From CAXBMB01 sp052078155 (GTDB taxonomy: Bacteria > Pseudomonadota > Alphaproteobacteria > Kiloniellales > DSM-21159): DNA of 64,000 nt. The position numbers and the translations under genes are program-made. The stretch covers positions 34,581-98,580 of the forward strand of contig JBQJBP010000006.1 of the NCBI GenBank assembly GCA_052078155.1, read 5' to 3'. Positions 16,623 through 25,033 of this stretch are shown piece by piece. A model generated the notes under the pieces. That model saw only the letters and a list, made by a program, of their open reading frames with translations, ran no database searches and was not told where the DNA came from. Every line of letters starts with the position of its first letter. Positions within the stretch are counted from its first letter, which is position 1.

Positions 16623-17930
16623 TCAGCAATCGAGCGTGTGGTCGCGTTCCCACTGGCTCAGGTGATTCTTGAAGCTCACCCATTCCTGATTCTTCAGCTT
16701 GACGTAGCTGTCGATCAGTTCGTCGCCCATGCCCTCGCGCAAGACAGAACTGCCGTTGGTCAGGCGGATGGCATCCAGCAGGTTGAGCGGCAGCTGCTTG
16801 GCGTCTTTGACCGTATGTCCATCGGTGTACATGTCGATGTCCAGACGGGTGCCGGGGTCGCGTTTGTTTGCCACACCATCCAGGCCAGCGGCCAGAATGC
16901 CGGCCTGACAGAGATAGGGGTTGGTGGCACCGTCCATCAGGCGCATTTCAAAACGGCCTTCGCCGGGAATGCGGATCATGTGGGTCCGGTTGTTGCCGCC
17001 GTACGTTACGGTGTTGGGCGCCCAGGTCGCCCCGGATGTGGTCCGGGGGGCGTTGATGCGCTTGTAGCTGTTTACCGTCGGATTGAAGATGGAGCAGAGT
17101 TCTTCAGCGGAGTGAATTACCCCACCCAGGAAGTTGTAGGCCATGTCGCTGAGGCCCAGTTCCCCCTGGCTGTCTTCAAAGAGGTTCACATCCCCGGCTT
17201 CGTTCCAGATGGACACGTGAGAGTGACAGCCGTTGCCCGTCAGGTTGGCGAAGGGCTTGGGCATGAATGTGGCCCGCAGGCCCTGTTCTTCGGCCAGGAT
17301 TTTGACCATGAACTTGAAGAAGACATGGCGATCGGCGGTTTTCATGCAGTCGTCAAATTCCCAGTTCATTTCGAACTGGCCGTTGGCGTCTTCATGATCG
17401 TTCTGATAGGGCAGCCAGCCCAGATCCAGCATGTTGTCACACAGGCTGCTGATCAGATCGTAGCGCCGCATCAGGGCACTCTGGTCGTAGCAGGGCTTGG
17501 CCTGGGTATCCAGCTGATCTGCAACGCTGTCGCCAGCAGGATCAATCAGGAAAAATTCGCACTCCACACCGGTTTTCATGCGCATGCCTTGTTCGGCGGC
17601 CTTGGCGATCTGACGCTTCAGGGCCACGCGCGGCGACGCTTCGATTTCTTTGCCGTTCAGCCAAAGATCAGAGGCCAGCCAGCCAACCTCCGGTTTCCAG
17701 GGCAGCTGGATCAGGGTGGAAGGATCCGGAACGGCCATCATGTCACCATCGGCGGGGGACATGTCCAGATGAGCGGCAAAACCGGCGAAGCCAGCCCCGT
17801 CCACCTGCATGCCGGCAATGGCCTGGGCGGGCACCAGCTTGGCCCGCAGCACACCAAAGAGATCAACGAAACTGATGAGGAAGTATTTGATTCCTCTGGC
17901 TTCTGCCTCTTGGGCTAAATCGATAGACAT
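16623..17930 (-). CDS. Type III glutamine synthetase homologue (GmaS/GlnT-like)
   Basis: 435 residues. The N-terminal beta-grasp part includes FLISFVDLFGVLRAKLVP. The catalytic part has VECEFFLID (metal-binding Glu), GNGCHSHVSIW (catalytic His), and NRTHMIRIPGEGRFEMRL (ATP/glutamate-binding Arg residues). Length and motifs fit GlnT and gamma-glutamylmethylamide synthetase (GmaS), which joins glutamate and methylamine with ATP. Its position behind the three mgs/glx-like subunits favours GmaS, or the rhizobial GlnT that sits with glxBCD. The two cannot be separated by eye. ATG at 17930 follows AGGGGAA. Confidence 0.82.
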   Translation of the reverse strand: MSIDLAQEAEARGIKYFLISFVDLFGVLRAKLVPAQAIAGMQVDGAGFAGFAAHLDMSPADGDMMAVPDPSTLIQLPWKPEVGWLASDLWLNGKEIEASPRVALKRQIAKAAEQGMRMKTGVECEFFLIDPAGDSVADQLDTQAKPCYDQSALMRRYDLISSLCDNMLDLGWLPYQNDHEDANGQFEMNWEFDDCMKTADRHVFFKFMVKILAEEQGLRATFMPKPFANLTGNGCHSHVSIWNEAGDVNLFEDSQGELGLSDMAYNFLGGVIHSAEELCSIFNPTVNSYKRINAPRTTSGATWAPNTVTYGGNNRTHMIRIPGEGRFEMRLMDGATNPYLCQAGILAAGLDGVANKRDPGTRLDIDMYTDGHTVKDAKQLPLNLLDAIRLTNGSSVLREGMGDELIDSYVKLKNQEWVSFKNHLSQWERDHTLDC

Positions 17931-17997
17931 GAATTTCCCCTGTATCGTTTACTTGTTTTGCTTGGCCCCACAGTAGCAGAGCTTTCGATCAATACAC

Positions 17998-18048
17998 ACT
18001 GGCGTTGAAGGTCTGTCCCTTTTTTCTTTTTCAGACCTCAACGCCAGT
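17998..18048 (-). promoter_or_regulatory. Long intercistronic hairpin between the FMN subunit and glutamine synthetase genes
   Basis: ACTGGCGTTGAAGGTCTG (17998-18015) pairs with CAGACCTCAACGCCAGT (18032-18048), 17 pairs with one bulge. The loop in the mRNA sense is A-rich (AAAAAGAAAAAAGGGA). It lies entirely between the two genes. No T-run follows in the direction of transcription, so it looks like an mRNA-processing, stability or attenuation element rather than a plain terminator. Confidence 0.7.
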
Positions 18049-18061
18049 TTTGTTGCCCGAT

Positions 18062-19384
18062 TTACAGGCCGCCCTGGCCTGGTACCCAATCGGTGCCGGC
18101 CAGCGGCACCTGAGCCATGGCTGCGGCTTCGATGGTCATGGCCGCCAGATCGCTGGTATCCAGGTTGAGCACGTCATTCTTACCGCAGGCCCGCGCCAGA
18201 GTCTGGAGTTCCAGAACCATGGTCTGCAGATAGTTCTTCATGTAGCGGGCACCCTTTTCAGGGGGCAGGCGTTTTTCCAGATCCGGATCCTGGGTGGCCA
18301 CACCCACAGGGCATTTGCCCGTGTGGCAGTGGTGGCAGAAGCCAGGCTCTGTGCCCATGGCCTGATAGTCTTCCACATAGACAGGCTTGTTGCAGCCCAG
18401 CGCCACCATGGCGGCGGAGCCGATGGAAACAGCGTCTGCGCCCATGGCCAGAGCCTTGGCCACATCGGCGCCGGAGCGGATGCCGCCGGAGACGATCAGC
18501 TGCACTTTGCGGTGCATGCCCAGTTGGGTCAGGGAATCTACAGCCTGGCGAATGGCGGGCAGGGTGGGGATGCCCACATGTTCGATAAAGACATCCTGGG
18601 TGGCGGCGGTCCCGCCTTGCATGCCGTCCAGCACAATCACGTCTGCACCGGCTTTCACAGCCAGGGCCACGTCGTACTTGGTGCGGGTAGCCCCGACCTT
18701 CACGTAGATGGGCACCTGCCAGTCGGTGATTTCCCGCAGTTCCCGGATTTTGATTTCCAGATCGTCCGGACCGGTCCAGTCCGGGTGGCGGCAGGCGCTG
18801 CGCTGGTCAATGCCTTCCGGCAGGGTCCGCATGCCGGCCACACGCTCGGTGATCTTCTGGCCCAGCAACATGCCGCCGCCGCCGGGTTTGGCGCCCTGGC
18901 CCACCACCACTTCAATGGCGTCGGCTTTGCGCAGGTGGTCCGGGTTCATGCCGTAGCGAGAGGGCAGGATCTGGTAGACCAGTGTTTTCGAAGAGCCACG
19001 CTCTTCATCGGTCATGCCACCGTCACCGGTGGTGGTGGTCGTGCCCATCATGCTGGCGGCCCGGCCGAGTGAATCCTTGGCATTGGCGCCCAGTGCGCCA
19101 AAGCTCATCCCGGCGATGGTGATGGGAATGTCCAGCTGGATGGGCTTTTTGGCGAAGCGCGTGCCCAAGGTGACCTTGGTGTTGCAGGCTTCGCGGTACC
19201 CTTCCAGCGGGTAGCGGGAGATGGAGGCCCCCAGCAGCACCAGATCATCAAAAGTAGGGACTTTGCGTTTCGCGCCGAAGCCGCGAATGTCGTAAACACC
19301 TTGGTTTGCAGCCCGATGAATTTCTGCCAGAACGTCCTGAGGAAAAGTTGCAGATTCGCGCAAGGAACGGGGGTCAACAGCCAT
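18062..19384 (-). CDS. mgsC: FMN-binding glutamate synthase-like subunit (MgsC/GlxD-like)
   Basis: 440 residues matching the FMN/synthase domain of glutamate synthase as a separate protein. SGGIRSGADVAKALAMGADAVSIG is the FMN phosphate-binding end of the TIM barrel, GAKPGGGGMLLGQK the typical loop, and FCHHCHTGKCPVGVATQ the cysteine cluster for a 3Fe-4S centre. In N-methylglutamate synthase this subunit reacts 2-oxoglutarate or glutamate with the amine released by the amidotransferase. ATG at 19384 has AGGAA 8 bases upstream. It follows the GXGXG subunit gene after 35 bases. Confidence 0.85.
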   Translation of the reverse strand: MAVDPRSLRESATFPQDVLAEIHRAANQGVYDIRGFGAKRKVPTFDDLVLLGASISRYPLEGYREACNTKVTLGTRFAKKPIQLDIPITIAGMSFGALGANAKDSLGRAASMMGTTTTTGDGGMTDEERGSSKTLVYQILPSRYGMNPDHLRKADAIEVVVGQGAKPGGGGMLLGQKITERVAGMRTLPEGIDQRSACRHPDWTGPDDLEIKIRELREITDWQVPIYVKVGATRTKYDVALAVKAGADVIVLDGMQGGTAATQDVFIEHVGIPTLPAIRQAVDSLTQLGMHRKVQLIVSGGIRSGADVAKALAMGADAVSIGSAAMVALGCNKPVYVEDYQAMGTEPGFCHHCHTGKCPVGVATQDPDLEKRLPPEKGARYMKNYLQTMVLELQTLARACGKNDVLNLDTSDLAAMTIEAAAMAQVPLAGTDWVPGQGGL

Positions 19385-19419
19385 GATTTTTATTCCTGAA
19401 TTTTCCTTGATTGCGGGCG

Positions 19420-20112
19420 TTACATCGCATCAACGTTGTCGATATTGAAATTGTAGAGGTTCCGGGCTGAACCATAGCGTTTGAAGTCTTTGGCGTCGGC
19501 CTCGACGCCTGCTTCCGCCAGCAGCCGGGTGATCGTTTCCAGATGCTCGGGGCGCATTTCCTTTTCCACGCAGTCAGCGCCCAGGCTGTCGACCTTACCT
19601 TTGACAAAAAGGTTGGCCTCATAAACGGAATCGCCCAGGTCGTGACCGGCATCTCCGCAGATCACCACATTGCCCTTTTGGCCCAGGAAGCCACACATGT
19701 GGCCAACAGAGCCTTTGACGACGATATCGACGCCTTTCATGGAAATGCCACAGCGGGCTGCGGCGTCGCCTTCGATCACCAGCAGGCCGCCGTGGGCAGT
19801 GGCCCCGGCAAATTGGGAGGCATTGCCGGTGACGCGCACAGAGCCGGACATCATGTTTTCAGCCACACCAGGCCCAGCGTGGCCCTTGATGACAATGTTG
19901 GCTTCCTTGTTCATTCCGCCGCAGTAGAAGCCCGCATGCCCTTCGACCGTTACGTTGATCGGCTCGGTCAAACCGACGGCAATGGAATGGGTGCCCAGAG
20001 GGTTCACCACATGCCAGTCGGTTTCAGCAGCTGATTCAGGGCCTTCCAGCCCCCGGATGGTCCGGTTAACTGTGGTCAGGTCGCTCGTTTTCAGGTCGAG
20101 TTCTGTTGACAT
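19420..20112 (-). CDS. mgsB: GXGXG-domain glutamate synthase-like subunit (MgsB/GlxC-like)
   Basis: 230 residues from the ATG at 20112; GGAG is 9 bases upstream, while an earlier TTG at 20127 lies inside the previous gene. It consists of the right-handed beta-helix repeats of the glutamate synthase C-terminal domain: EGHAGFYCGGMNKEANIVIKG-type turns, GVAENMMSGSVRV, DAAARCGIS, GHMCGFLGQKGN and GDAGHDLGDSVYEA. It is a structural subunit of a three-part amidotransferase-synthase. The ATG overlaps the stop of the amidotransferase gene (TAATG), so the two are translationally coupled. Confidence 0.85.
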   Translation of the reverse strand: MSTELDLKTSDLTTVNRTIRGLEGPESAAETDWHVVNPLGTHSIAVGLTEPINVTVEGHAGFYCGGMNKEANIVIKGHAGPGVAENMMSGSVRVTGNASQFAGATAHGGLLVIEGDAAARCGISMKGVDIVVKGSVGHMCGFLGQKGNVVICGDAGHDLGDSVYEANLFVKGKVDSLGADCVEKEMRPEHLETITRLLAEAGVEADAKDFKRYGSARNLYNFNIDNVDAM

Positions 20113-21014
20113 TAGTTGTGGCTCCAACTGTAGATCTTTGCTGGTTCCGGTTCCCAGATCTTTGCGTTCTCCGCACCTGGCAGAGTGGCGATGGCCCGGA
20201 ATTCCGTTGCCATGGCAACCCAGTCATCGGTCTCGGCCATGACGGCGTGTTTGCAGGAGATGGGATCGCGCACCACAGCAAACCCGTCGCGGGTTCCCAC
20301 AGCAAAGGTGAAGAAGCCGTCCAGGTGTTTCAGCGCGGACTCAAGCGCTTCATCCAGGCTGTCGCCCTGTTCCATCCGCCAGGTCAGATAGCCAGCGGCC
20401 ACTTCACTGTCGTTTTCGGTCCGGATTTCAATACCTTCGCGGCGCAGCTGGTCGCGCAGCCGGAAGTGGTTGGACAAAGATCCGTTGTGCACAAGGCAGA
20501 GATCTTCACCGGTGGAAAAGGGGTGGGACCCGTCGGTGGTCACGGCGGATTCCGTCGCCATACGGGTATGTCCCAGGGCGTGGGTGCCGTTCAGACCAAC
20601 CAGGCCAAAGCGGTCAATGACGTCTTTGGGGCGACCCGTTTCCTTGAAGATTTCAATGGCATCGCCGCCGCTGACAATCCGCAGGTCAGGATGGTTGTCT
20701 TTCAACCAGTTCCGGACGGTTTTGTAGTCATGGTCGCTGCGCAGAACTGCATGGGTTGCGCGTTCTTCTACCGTCATCTCACCGTTCAGACGCAGGGTGC
20801 CTTCAGCAGCCAGGGCTGCCCAGTCGTAGTCACCTGATTCTTCGGGTGTCAGGGTCAGTTTGGTGCCGCCCTGAGGTGCCGGGTTCCGATAAAAAGCGAC
20901 GCCGGCGGAATCGGGTCCGCGCTCGGTCATTTCTTCCAGCATCGGGGAAAGAAGTTTCCCCAGATTTGCCTCAACTTCAGGAGTCTTGGCAAAAAGTCCA
21001 ACAATTCCACACAT
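20112..21014 (-). CDS. mgsA: Class II glutamine amidotransferase subunit (MgsA/GlxB-like)
   Basis: 300 residues. Cys2 after the initiator Met (MCGIVGLFAK) is the N-terminal nucleophile of class II amidotransferases. GHTRMATESAV, HPFSTGEDLCLVHNGSLSNH and TENDSEV are the conserved substrate pocket. It releases ammonia (or, in the mgs system, methylamine from gamma-glutamylmethylamide) for use by the synthase subunit. First gene of the set behind a good promoter at 21047-21076. The cupin regulator lies directly upstream. Confidence 0.85.
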   Translation of the reverse strand: MCGIVGLFAKTPEVEANLGKLLSPMLEEMTERGPDSAGVAFYRNPAPQGGTKLTLTPEESGDYDWAALAAEGTLRLNGEMTVEERATHAVLRSDHDYKTVRNWLKDNHPDLRIVSGGDAIEIFKETGRPKDVIDRFGLVGLNGTHALGHTRMATESAVTTDGSHPFSTGEDLCLVHNGSLSNHFRLRDQLRREGIEIRTENDSEVAAGYLTWRMEQGDSLDEALESALKHLDGFFTFAVGTRDGFAVVRDPISCKHAVMAETDDWVAMATEFRAIATLPGAENAKIWEPEPAKIYSWSHN

Positions 21015-21046
21015 GGCTTGAAATTCCGCATGATTAACTTGCGCAG

Positions 21047-21076
21047 AGTATATCGATAGCCAAGTGAATATATCAA
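21047..21076 (-). promoter_or_regulatory. Sigma70-type promoter of the mgsABC-gmaS-like operon
   Basis: Minus strand: TTGATA (21071-21076) and TATACT (21047-21052) with an 18-base spacer, 33 bases before the amidotransferase start codon. The spacer contains ATCGAT next to the -10 box. The box quality is high for this GC-rich genome. Confidence 0.65.
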
Positions 21077-21148
21077 CCCCTGTTAAAAGAAATTTCCTCT
21101 CAGGAAACTTTCTGATTTTTCAGAGGCAAAGGGTAATGCAGGGGAACT

Positions 21149-21817
21149 TCAGTCGTCTGAAATCCGGGTGTAGGAAATGATTGAAAGGTAGGAAATGGGC
21201 AGTTTGTTGAGCTTTTCAGGGCCGTGCAGAGCGTCGGCGTCAAACAAAAGCGAATCGCCGGGGTTGAGCACGTAGAGTTCATCGCCGTGGCGATAGGTCA
21301 CTTCACCCTCCAGCATGTAGATAAATTCCATGCCGCCGTGCTGGAAAACAGGGAATACGTCTGATTCCTCATTCAGGGAGATGAGGTAGGGCTCCACGGT
21401 AATGGCGTTGCCGACAGCATGTCCCAGCAGGTTGTACTGATGTCCGGCGCGGGTGCCGCGGCGCTCAATCTTCAGGCCCTGACCGGCGGGCACATAGCTG
21501 ACGTCCCGATGTTCTTCGTACTTCTGAAACAGGGCGGTAACCGGCACGTTCAGGGCTTCGGAAACAGCCTTGAGGGTTGATAATGACGGGGAAGTCGAGC
21601 CGTTTTCAATCTTTGACAGCATCCCGGCAGAGAGACCGGCCTGCTTTGCCATTTCTGAAACGGTCATGTTGAGTTTCTGCCGGAAATGGCGGACCTGCTG
21701 TCCGATGGCGGTTTCCAGAGAATTCTCTGAAACGCCGCCAACATCATGCGGGTTTTGGCTCGGAAGGCCGGTATCGCCTTTTTGGGTTTTGCTGGGCATT
21801 CGCAGAAATTCCGCCAT
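21149..21817 (-). CDS. XRE-family regulator with C-terminal cupin domain
   Basis: 222 residues. The helix-turn-helix is at about residues 38-92 (LNMTVSEMAKQAGLSAGMLSKIENGSTSPSLSTL). The C-terminal cupin domain (HGGMEFIYMLEGEVTYRHGDELYVLNPGDSLLFDADALHGP) should bind a small ligand. This layout is common in regulators of polyamine and amine catabolism, such as PuuR-type proteins. The gene lies directly upstream of the glutamate-synthase-like operon in the same direction and probably controls it in response to an amine or amino acid. The ATG at 21799 is an alternative start. Confidence 0.88.
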   Translation of the reverse strand: MAEFLRMPSKTQKGDTGLPSQNPHDVGGVSENSLETAIGQQVRHFRQKLNMTVSEMAKQAGLSAGMLSKIENGSTSPSLSTLKAVSEALNVPVTALFQKYEEHRDVSYVPAGQGLKIERRGTRAGHQYNLLGHAVGNAITVEPYLISLNEESDVFPVFQHGGMEFIYMLEGEVTYRHGDELYVLNPGDSLLFDADALHGPEKLNKLPISYLSIISYTRISDD

Positions 21818-22038
21818 ACATTCATTTTCTTTACTCTATTACCTCCTTGCTCCCGACTTGGCTACACCCGGTCTTGAGCCGTGCAGGGGCAGATTGTCAC
21901 GCACCAAAGGCGGGTAGGTGGAACCGGAAGGATGTGAGGAGGGGGAAGACGTCTGTCACGGGGTCCTTGCCTCCAGCCGGTCTTTACGGCCTGATGGGGA
22001 CAGGGCGTTTTGCCCTGTTGGATTTGGGGAACCCTTAC

Positions 22039-22755
22039 ATGAGCCTGCTGTTTGAAGAGCTGGATTACCGGCCAACGCCCATCGGTGATCTGTCACTGCG
22101 CCGTCGGCGGGACCTCAAGCTGGGAAAAGACGTCATTGAGATCAAGCTGGGGGAGGAGTTTTTGATGTCTTCCCACTTTACAGCTTCCGAGATCGCCCTG
22201 GCGGAACTGGGGCTCAAAGACCTGCTGCCCGGCACACCTCTGGATGTGATCGTTGGTGGACTGGGGCTGGGCTACACGGCACAGGCCGTGCTGGAGCAGG
22301 ATCAAGTTGCCTCTTTGCGGGTGATCGATGCCCTGCAGCCGGTTATCGACTGGCACGAAAGCGGGCTTTTGCCTCTGGGGCCAGGCTTGACCAGCGATCC
22401 CCGGTGCCACTTTCAGCTGGGTGATTTCTTTGCCCTGGCGCAGTCTGAAGAGGGGTTTCAGGCGGCTGAGCCGGGCCGGAAATACCACGCCATCCTGGTG
22501 GACATTGATCATTCGCCGGAGCAATGGCTTGATCCGAACAACGCGCCTTTTTACCAGCCTGAAGGCTTGGCAAAGGTGAAACAGCACCTCCACCCCGGGG
22601 GCGTCTTCGGGCTCTGGTCCAATGATAAACCGGAAGCTGATTTTACTGCCCGGTTAGAGGCGGTTTTTGGGCGTGCTTCTGCTGAGCCGGTGGTGTTCTA
22701 CAACCCCATCCAGGACTGCGATTTCACGCAGACTGTTTATCTGGCCTGGGTCTGA
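22039..22755 (+). CDS. Spermidine synthase-like/SAM-fold protein
   Basis: 238 residues from the ATG at 22039, preceded by GGGGA with an 8-base spacer. The frame is open upstream to 21847 but without family-like sequence. The core has LDVIVGGLGLGYTAQAV (nucleotide-binding glycine loop), RVIDALQPVIDWH and YHAILVDIDHSPEQWL, as in spermidine synthase-like methyltransferase-fold proteins. The polyamine-site residues are not clearly kept, so a true aminopropyltransferase is uncertain. It stands alone, divergent from the cupin regulator, and is followed by a strong hairpin. Confidence 0.75.
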   Translation: MSLLFEELDYRPTPIGDLSLRRRRDLKLGKDVIEIKLGEEFLMSSHFTASEIALAELGLKDLLPGTPLDVIVGGLGLGYTAQAVLEQDQVASLRVIDALQPVIDWHESGLLPLGPGLTSDPRCHFQLGDFFALAQSEEGFQAAEPGRKYHAILVDIDHSPEQWLDPNNAPFYQPEGLAKVKQHLHPGGVFGLWSNDKPEADFTARLEAVFGRASAEPVVFYNPIQDCDFTQTVYLAWV

Positions 22756-22756
22756 T

Positions 22757-22788
22757 CCGGAGGCCCGCGGACACCGCCGGGCCTCCGG
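22757..22788 (+). terminator. GC-rich hairpin behind the spermidine synthase-like gene
   Basis: CCGGAGGCCCG (22757-22767) and CGGGCCTCCGG (22778-22788) form a perfect 11-base-pair stem with a 10-base loop, 2 bases after the stop codon. No T-run follows. Confidence 0.55.
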
Positions 22789-23206
22789 GATACTGTCCCG
22801 ATCACAATTTGGTGAAACCCTGCGGGCAGTGCTGGGGTCACCCTGCTGCAGACATCATGAAAACGTCGCTGATCTGGATAACCGCCAAAAATCAGCTGGC
22901 TGATATGATTTGCCATTTCCGGAAGGTTGTGGTCCAAGTCTGCCATCAGCTGCGCGCGTAGTGGACCCATAAGGTCAGGACGCGGCTGATTGTCGGCAAC
23001 GGCCCGGAGACAATTCGGTTTAAGTGGCCTCTCTTCGTGAGAGTGGTCTTACCGTGAAACTTGTTCTGGTGAACGTTGCCCTGATTTATCGAGAGCCTGG
23101 CAGTGATCTGTCTCAGGCCTTGCTCCTGGCAGCTGAACTACGCTGGCTCCCCTTACATAAACGAATTCGTCGCGGTTTTTGCCGTTCTTTCGGCCTGCGA
23201 TGATCA
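22789..23206. other. 418-base leader of the helicase gene
   Basis: No gene is supported. A degenerate piece of the interspersed element lies at about 23013-23051. Long leaders are common for RhlE/CsdA-type helicases, but I see no clear cold-shock element. A 12-codon open frame (23200-23235) overlaps the helicase start in another frame and could matter for translation. Confidence 0.4.
23013..23051. repeat. Remnant of the intergenic element (copy 8, partial)
   Basis: TTCGGTTTAAGTGG followed by a small dyad (CTCTCTTCGTGAGAG) and GTGGTCTTACCGTGAAA recalls the AATCGGTTTAAGTGG...GCGTGAA half of copies 4 and 5. It is short and diverged. Confidence 0.5.
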
Positions 23207-24880
23207 TTGAAAGTACTTTCTTTGACGACTTTTGAGTCTCTCGGCCTTGCCGAGCCCCTCCTTCGTGCGCTCTCCGCCGAAGGCTACAGCAACCCAACCC
23301 CCATTCAGGCTGACGTGGTGCCGACCATGCTGGCTGGCGAAGATCTGGTGGGCATTGCCCAAACCGGTACAGGCAAAACTGCCGCCTTTACCCTGCCACT
23401 GCTGCACAAAATCGCTCAGCAACAACCCAAACGGCACCCCAAAAGCTGTGGTGCCCTGATCCTGGCGCCGACCCGTGAACTGGCCGCCCAGATCGCTGAA
23501 TCCATCGAAACCTATGGCCGCCACATCCGCCACTCCGTTGCCGTTGTGGTCGGCGGTGTCAAAGCCAACCCACAGATCCGGGCCATGTCCCGTGGGGTCG
23601 ACATCCTGGTGGCAACGCCTGGACGCCTGGAAGATCTGCAGGCCCAGGGGGCCATCTGCCTCGATCACACCGATACGGTCATCCTCGATGAAGCCGATCA
23701 GATGCTGGACCTGGGCTTTCTGCCTGCCATCCGGCGGGTGATGAAGCTGCTGCCGCGCCAGCGTCAGACGGTTTTGCTCTCCGCCACCATGCCCAAACAG
23801 ATCCGGCGCCTGGCCGACGACTTCCTGACCTCCCCGGCTGAAATTGCCGTGGCACCGGCGTCCCGACCCATTGACCGCATCGACCAGACGGTGATGCATC
23901 TGGACCGGCCCGGGAAAAGGGAGAAGCTGGTTGAGCTTCTCCGCCCGAGCGAGGTGGAGCGGGCCATTGTCTTTACCCGCACCAAACGCGGCGCCGACCG
24001 GGTCAGCCGGCAGTTGCAGGCAGCCGATCTGACTTCCGCAGCCATTCATGGCAACAAGAGCCAGGGGCAGCGGGAACGGGCGCTGGCCGCTTTCAAAGAC
24101 GGCAGCGTAAAGATCCTGGTGGCGACTGACATTGCCGCCCGGGGTATTGATGTGGAGGCTGTCTCCCACGTTGTGAACTTCGAGCTGCCCAATGTGCCGG
24201 AAGCCTATGTGCACCGGATCGGGCGCACGGCCCGCGCCGGAACCTCCGGCGTGGCGGTGTCTTTCTGTGATGATACGGAACAGGATCAGCTGAGAGACAT
24301 CGAGAAGCTGATCGGTACAAAGATCCCGGCCATTGGAACGCCCATTCAGGCGGATCCCGATGCGGAGAAGACCAAAGGCAAATCCTCTGGCCGGGGCGGT
24401 CGCGGGGTGCGTGCCGGAAACGGCAAGCAGACCGAAGGTCCGGCCCGCGCTGCCAAGGGCCGCCGTCGCCAGACTCCAGCGCAGGCGGAACGGGCGTCAG
24501 CTCAACGAGCAGAGCGTGACCGGGCCAGAGATGAGGCGCTGAAAAAGAACAAAGGTTCTGGCTCACAGGCGTCTCAGGGCAACAAACAGGCCCAAAGCAC
24601 GTCTCAGAAGACGACCCAGAAAACGCCACAGAAAACGCTGCTGCCTGACACCAAGCCCTCCCGGGATGGTCAGACGGTCAAGACCGCCGCGGGCAGGAAA
24701 AAAGGCAAAGGTAACTTTGCCAACAATGGAACGCGGCCATCAAAGGGCGCTGGGGCTTCCGGCCCGTCTGCTCAAAGCGGCCGGGGCAACCGGCAAGGCC
24801 AGGGGCAGGGGACCGGGCAGGCTCGAGGTCAGAAGAACAAAGGTTACCGCTCAGGCGGTGCCCGGAAGGCCGCAGCTTAG
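23207..24880 (+). CDS. rhlE: DEAD-box RNA helicase, RhlE type
   Basis: About 557 residues. Motifs in order: F-x5-L-x-EPLL Q-motif region with PTPIQ, AQTGTGKT (I), PTRELAAQ (Ia), TPGRL (Ib), DEAD (II), SATM (III), IVFTRTK (IV), VATDIAARGIDV (V) and HRIGRTARAG (VI). The last about 170 residues are a basic, Gly/Gln/Lys-rich unstructured tail, probably for RNA binding. It unwinds RNA in ribosome assembly or decay. No ATG fits: TTG at 23207 or, with a weak GAAAG in front, TTG at 23222 are the likely starts. The TAG stop is the first triplet of repeat copy 5. Confidence 0.92.
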   Translation: MKVLSLTTFESLGLAEPLLRALSAEGYSNPTPIQADVVPTMLAGEDLVGIAQTGTGKTAAFTLPLLHKIAQQQPKRHPKSCGALILAPTRELAAQIAESIETYGRHIRHSVAVVVGGVKANPQIRAMSRGVDILVATPGRLEDLQAQGAICLDHTDTVILDEADQMLDLGFLPAIRRVMKLLPRQRQTVLLSATMPKQIRRLADDFLTSPAEIAVAPASRPIDRIDQTVMHLDRPGKREKLVELLRPSEVERAIVFTRTKRGADRVSRQLQAADLTSAAIHGNKSQGQRERALAAFKDGSVKILVATDIAARGIDVEAVSHVVNFELPNVPEAYVHRIGRTARAGTSGVAVSFCDDTEQDQLRDIEKLIGTKIPAIGTPIQADPDAEKTKGKSSGRGGRGVRAGNGKQTEGPARAAKGRRRQTPAQAERASAQRAERDRARDEALKKNKGSGSQASQGNKQAQSTSQKTTQKTPQKTLLPDTKPSRDGQTVKTAAGRKKGKGNFANNGTRPSKGAGASGPSAQSGRGNRQGQGQGTGQARGQKNKGYRSGGARKAAA

Positions 24881-25016
24881 AGTCAAATCGGTTTAAGTGG
24901 AATCGCTACGTGATAACGCTTAGAGCGTGAATCACCCTCTAGCAGGTTTAGAAGAGGCTTATTGACGTCTTATTTGAAATCACCTCGTGATTCCAAACAC
25001 GACGATAAGACTCTAG
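24878..25016. repeat. Intergenic palindromic element, hybrid of two half types (copy 5)
   Basis: The left half reads TAGAGTCAAATCGGTTTAAG, GGAATCGCTACGTGATAACGCTT, GCGTGAATCACCCTCTAG (like copy 4). The right half is another type: AGAAGAGGCTTATTGACGTC, TTTGAAATCACCTCGTGATTCCAAA, GACGATAAGACTCTAG, shared only with copy 6. The first TAG (24878-24880) is the helicase stop codon. Confidence 0.88.
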
Positions 25017-25033
25017 CGACAGCTTTCTAAGAT

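Noticed and set aside
18005..19072. Plus-strand open frame opposite the FMN subunit gene
   Set aside because: Histidine/glycine-rich mirror of the glutamate synthase domain; no ribosome site or family match.
23204..24214. Minus-strand open frame opposite the helicase gene
   Set aside because: The helicase motifs I to VI are all on the plus strand and intact.
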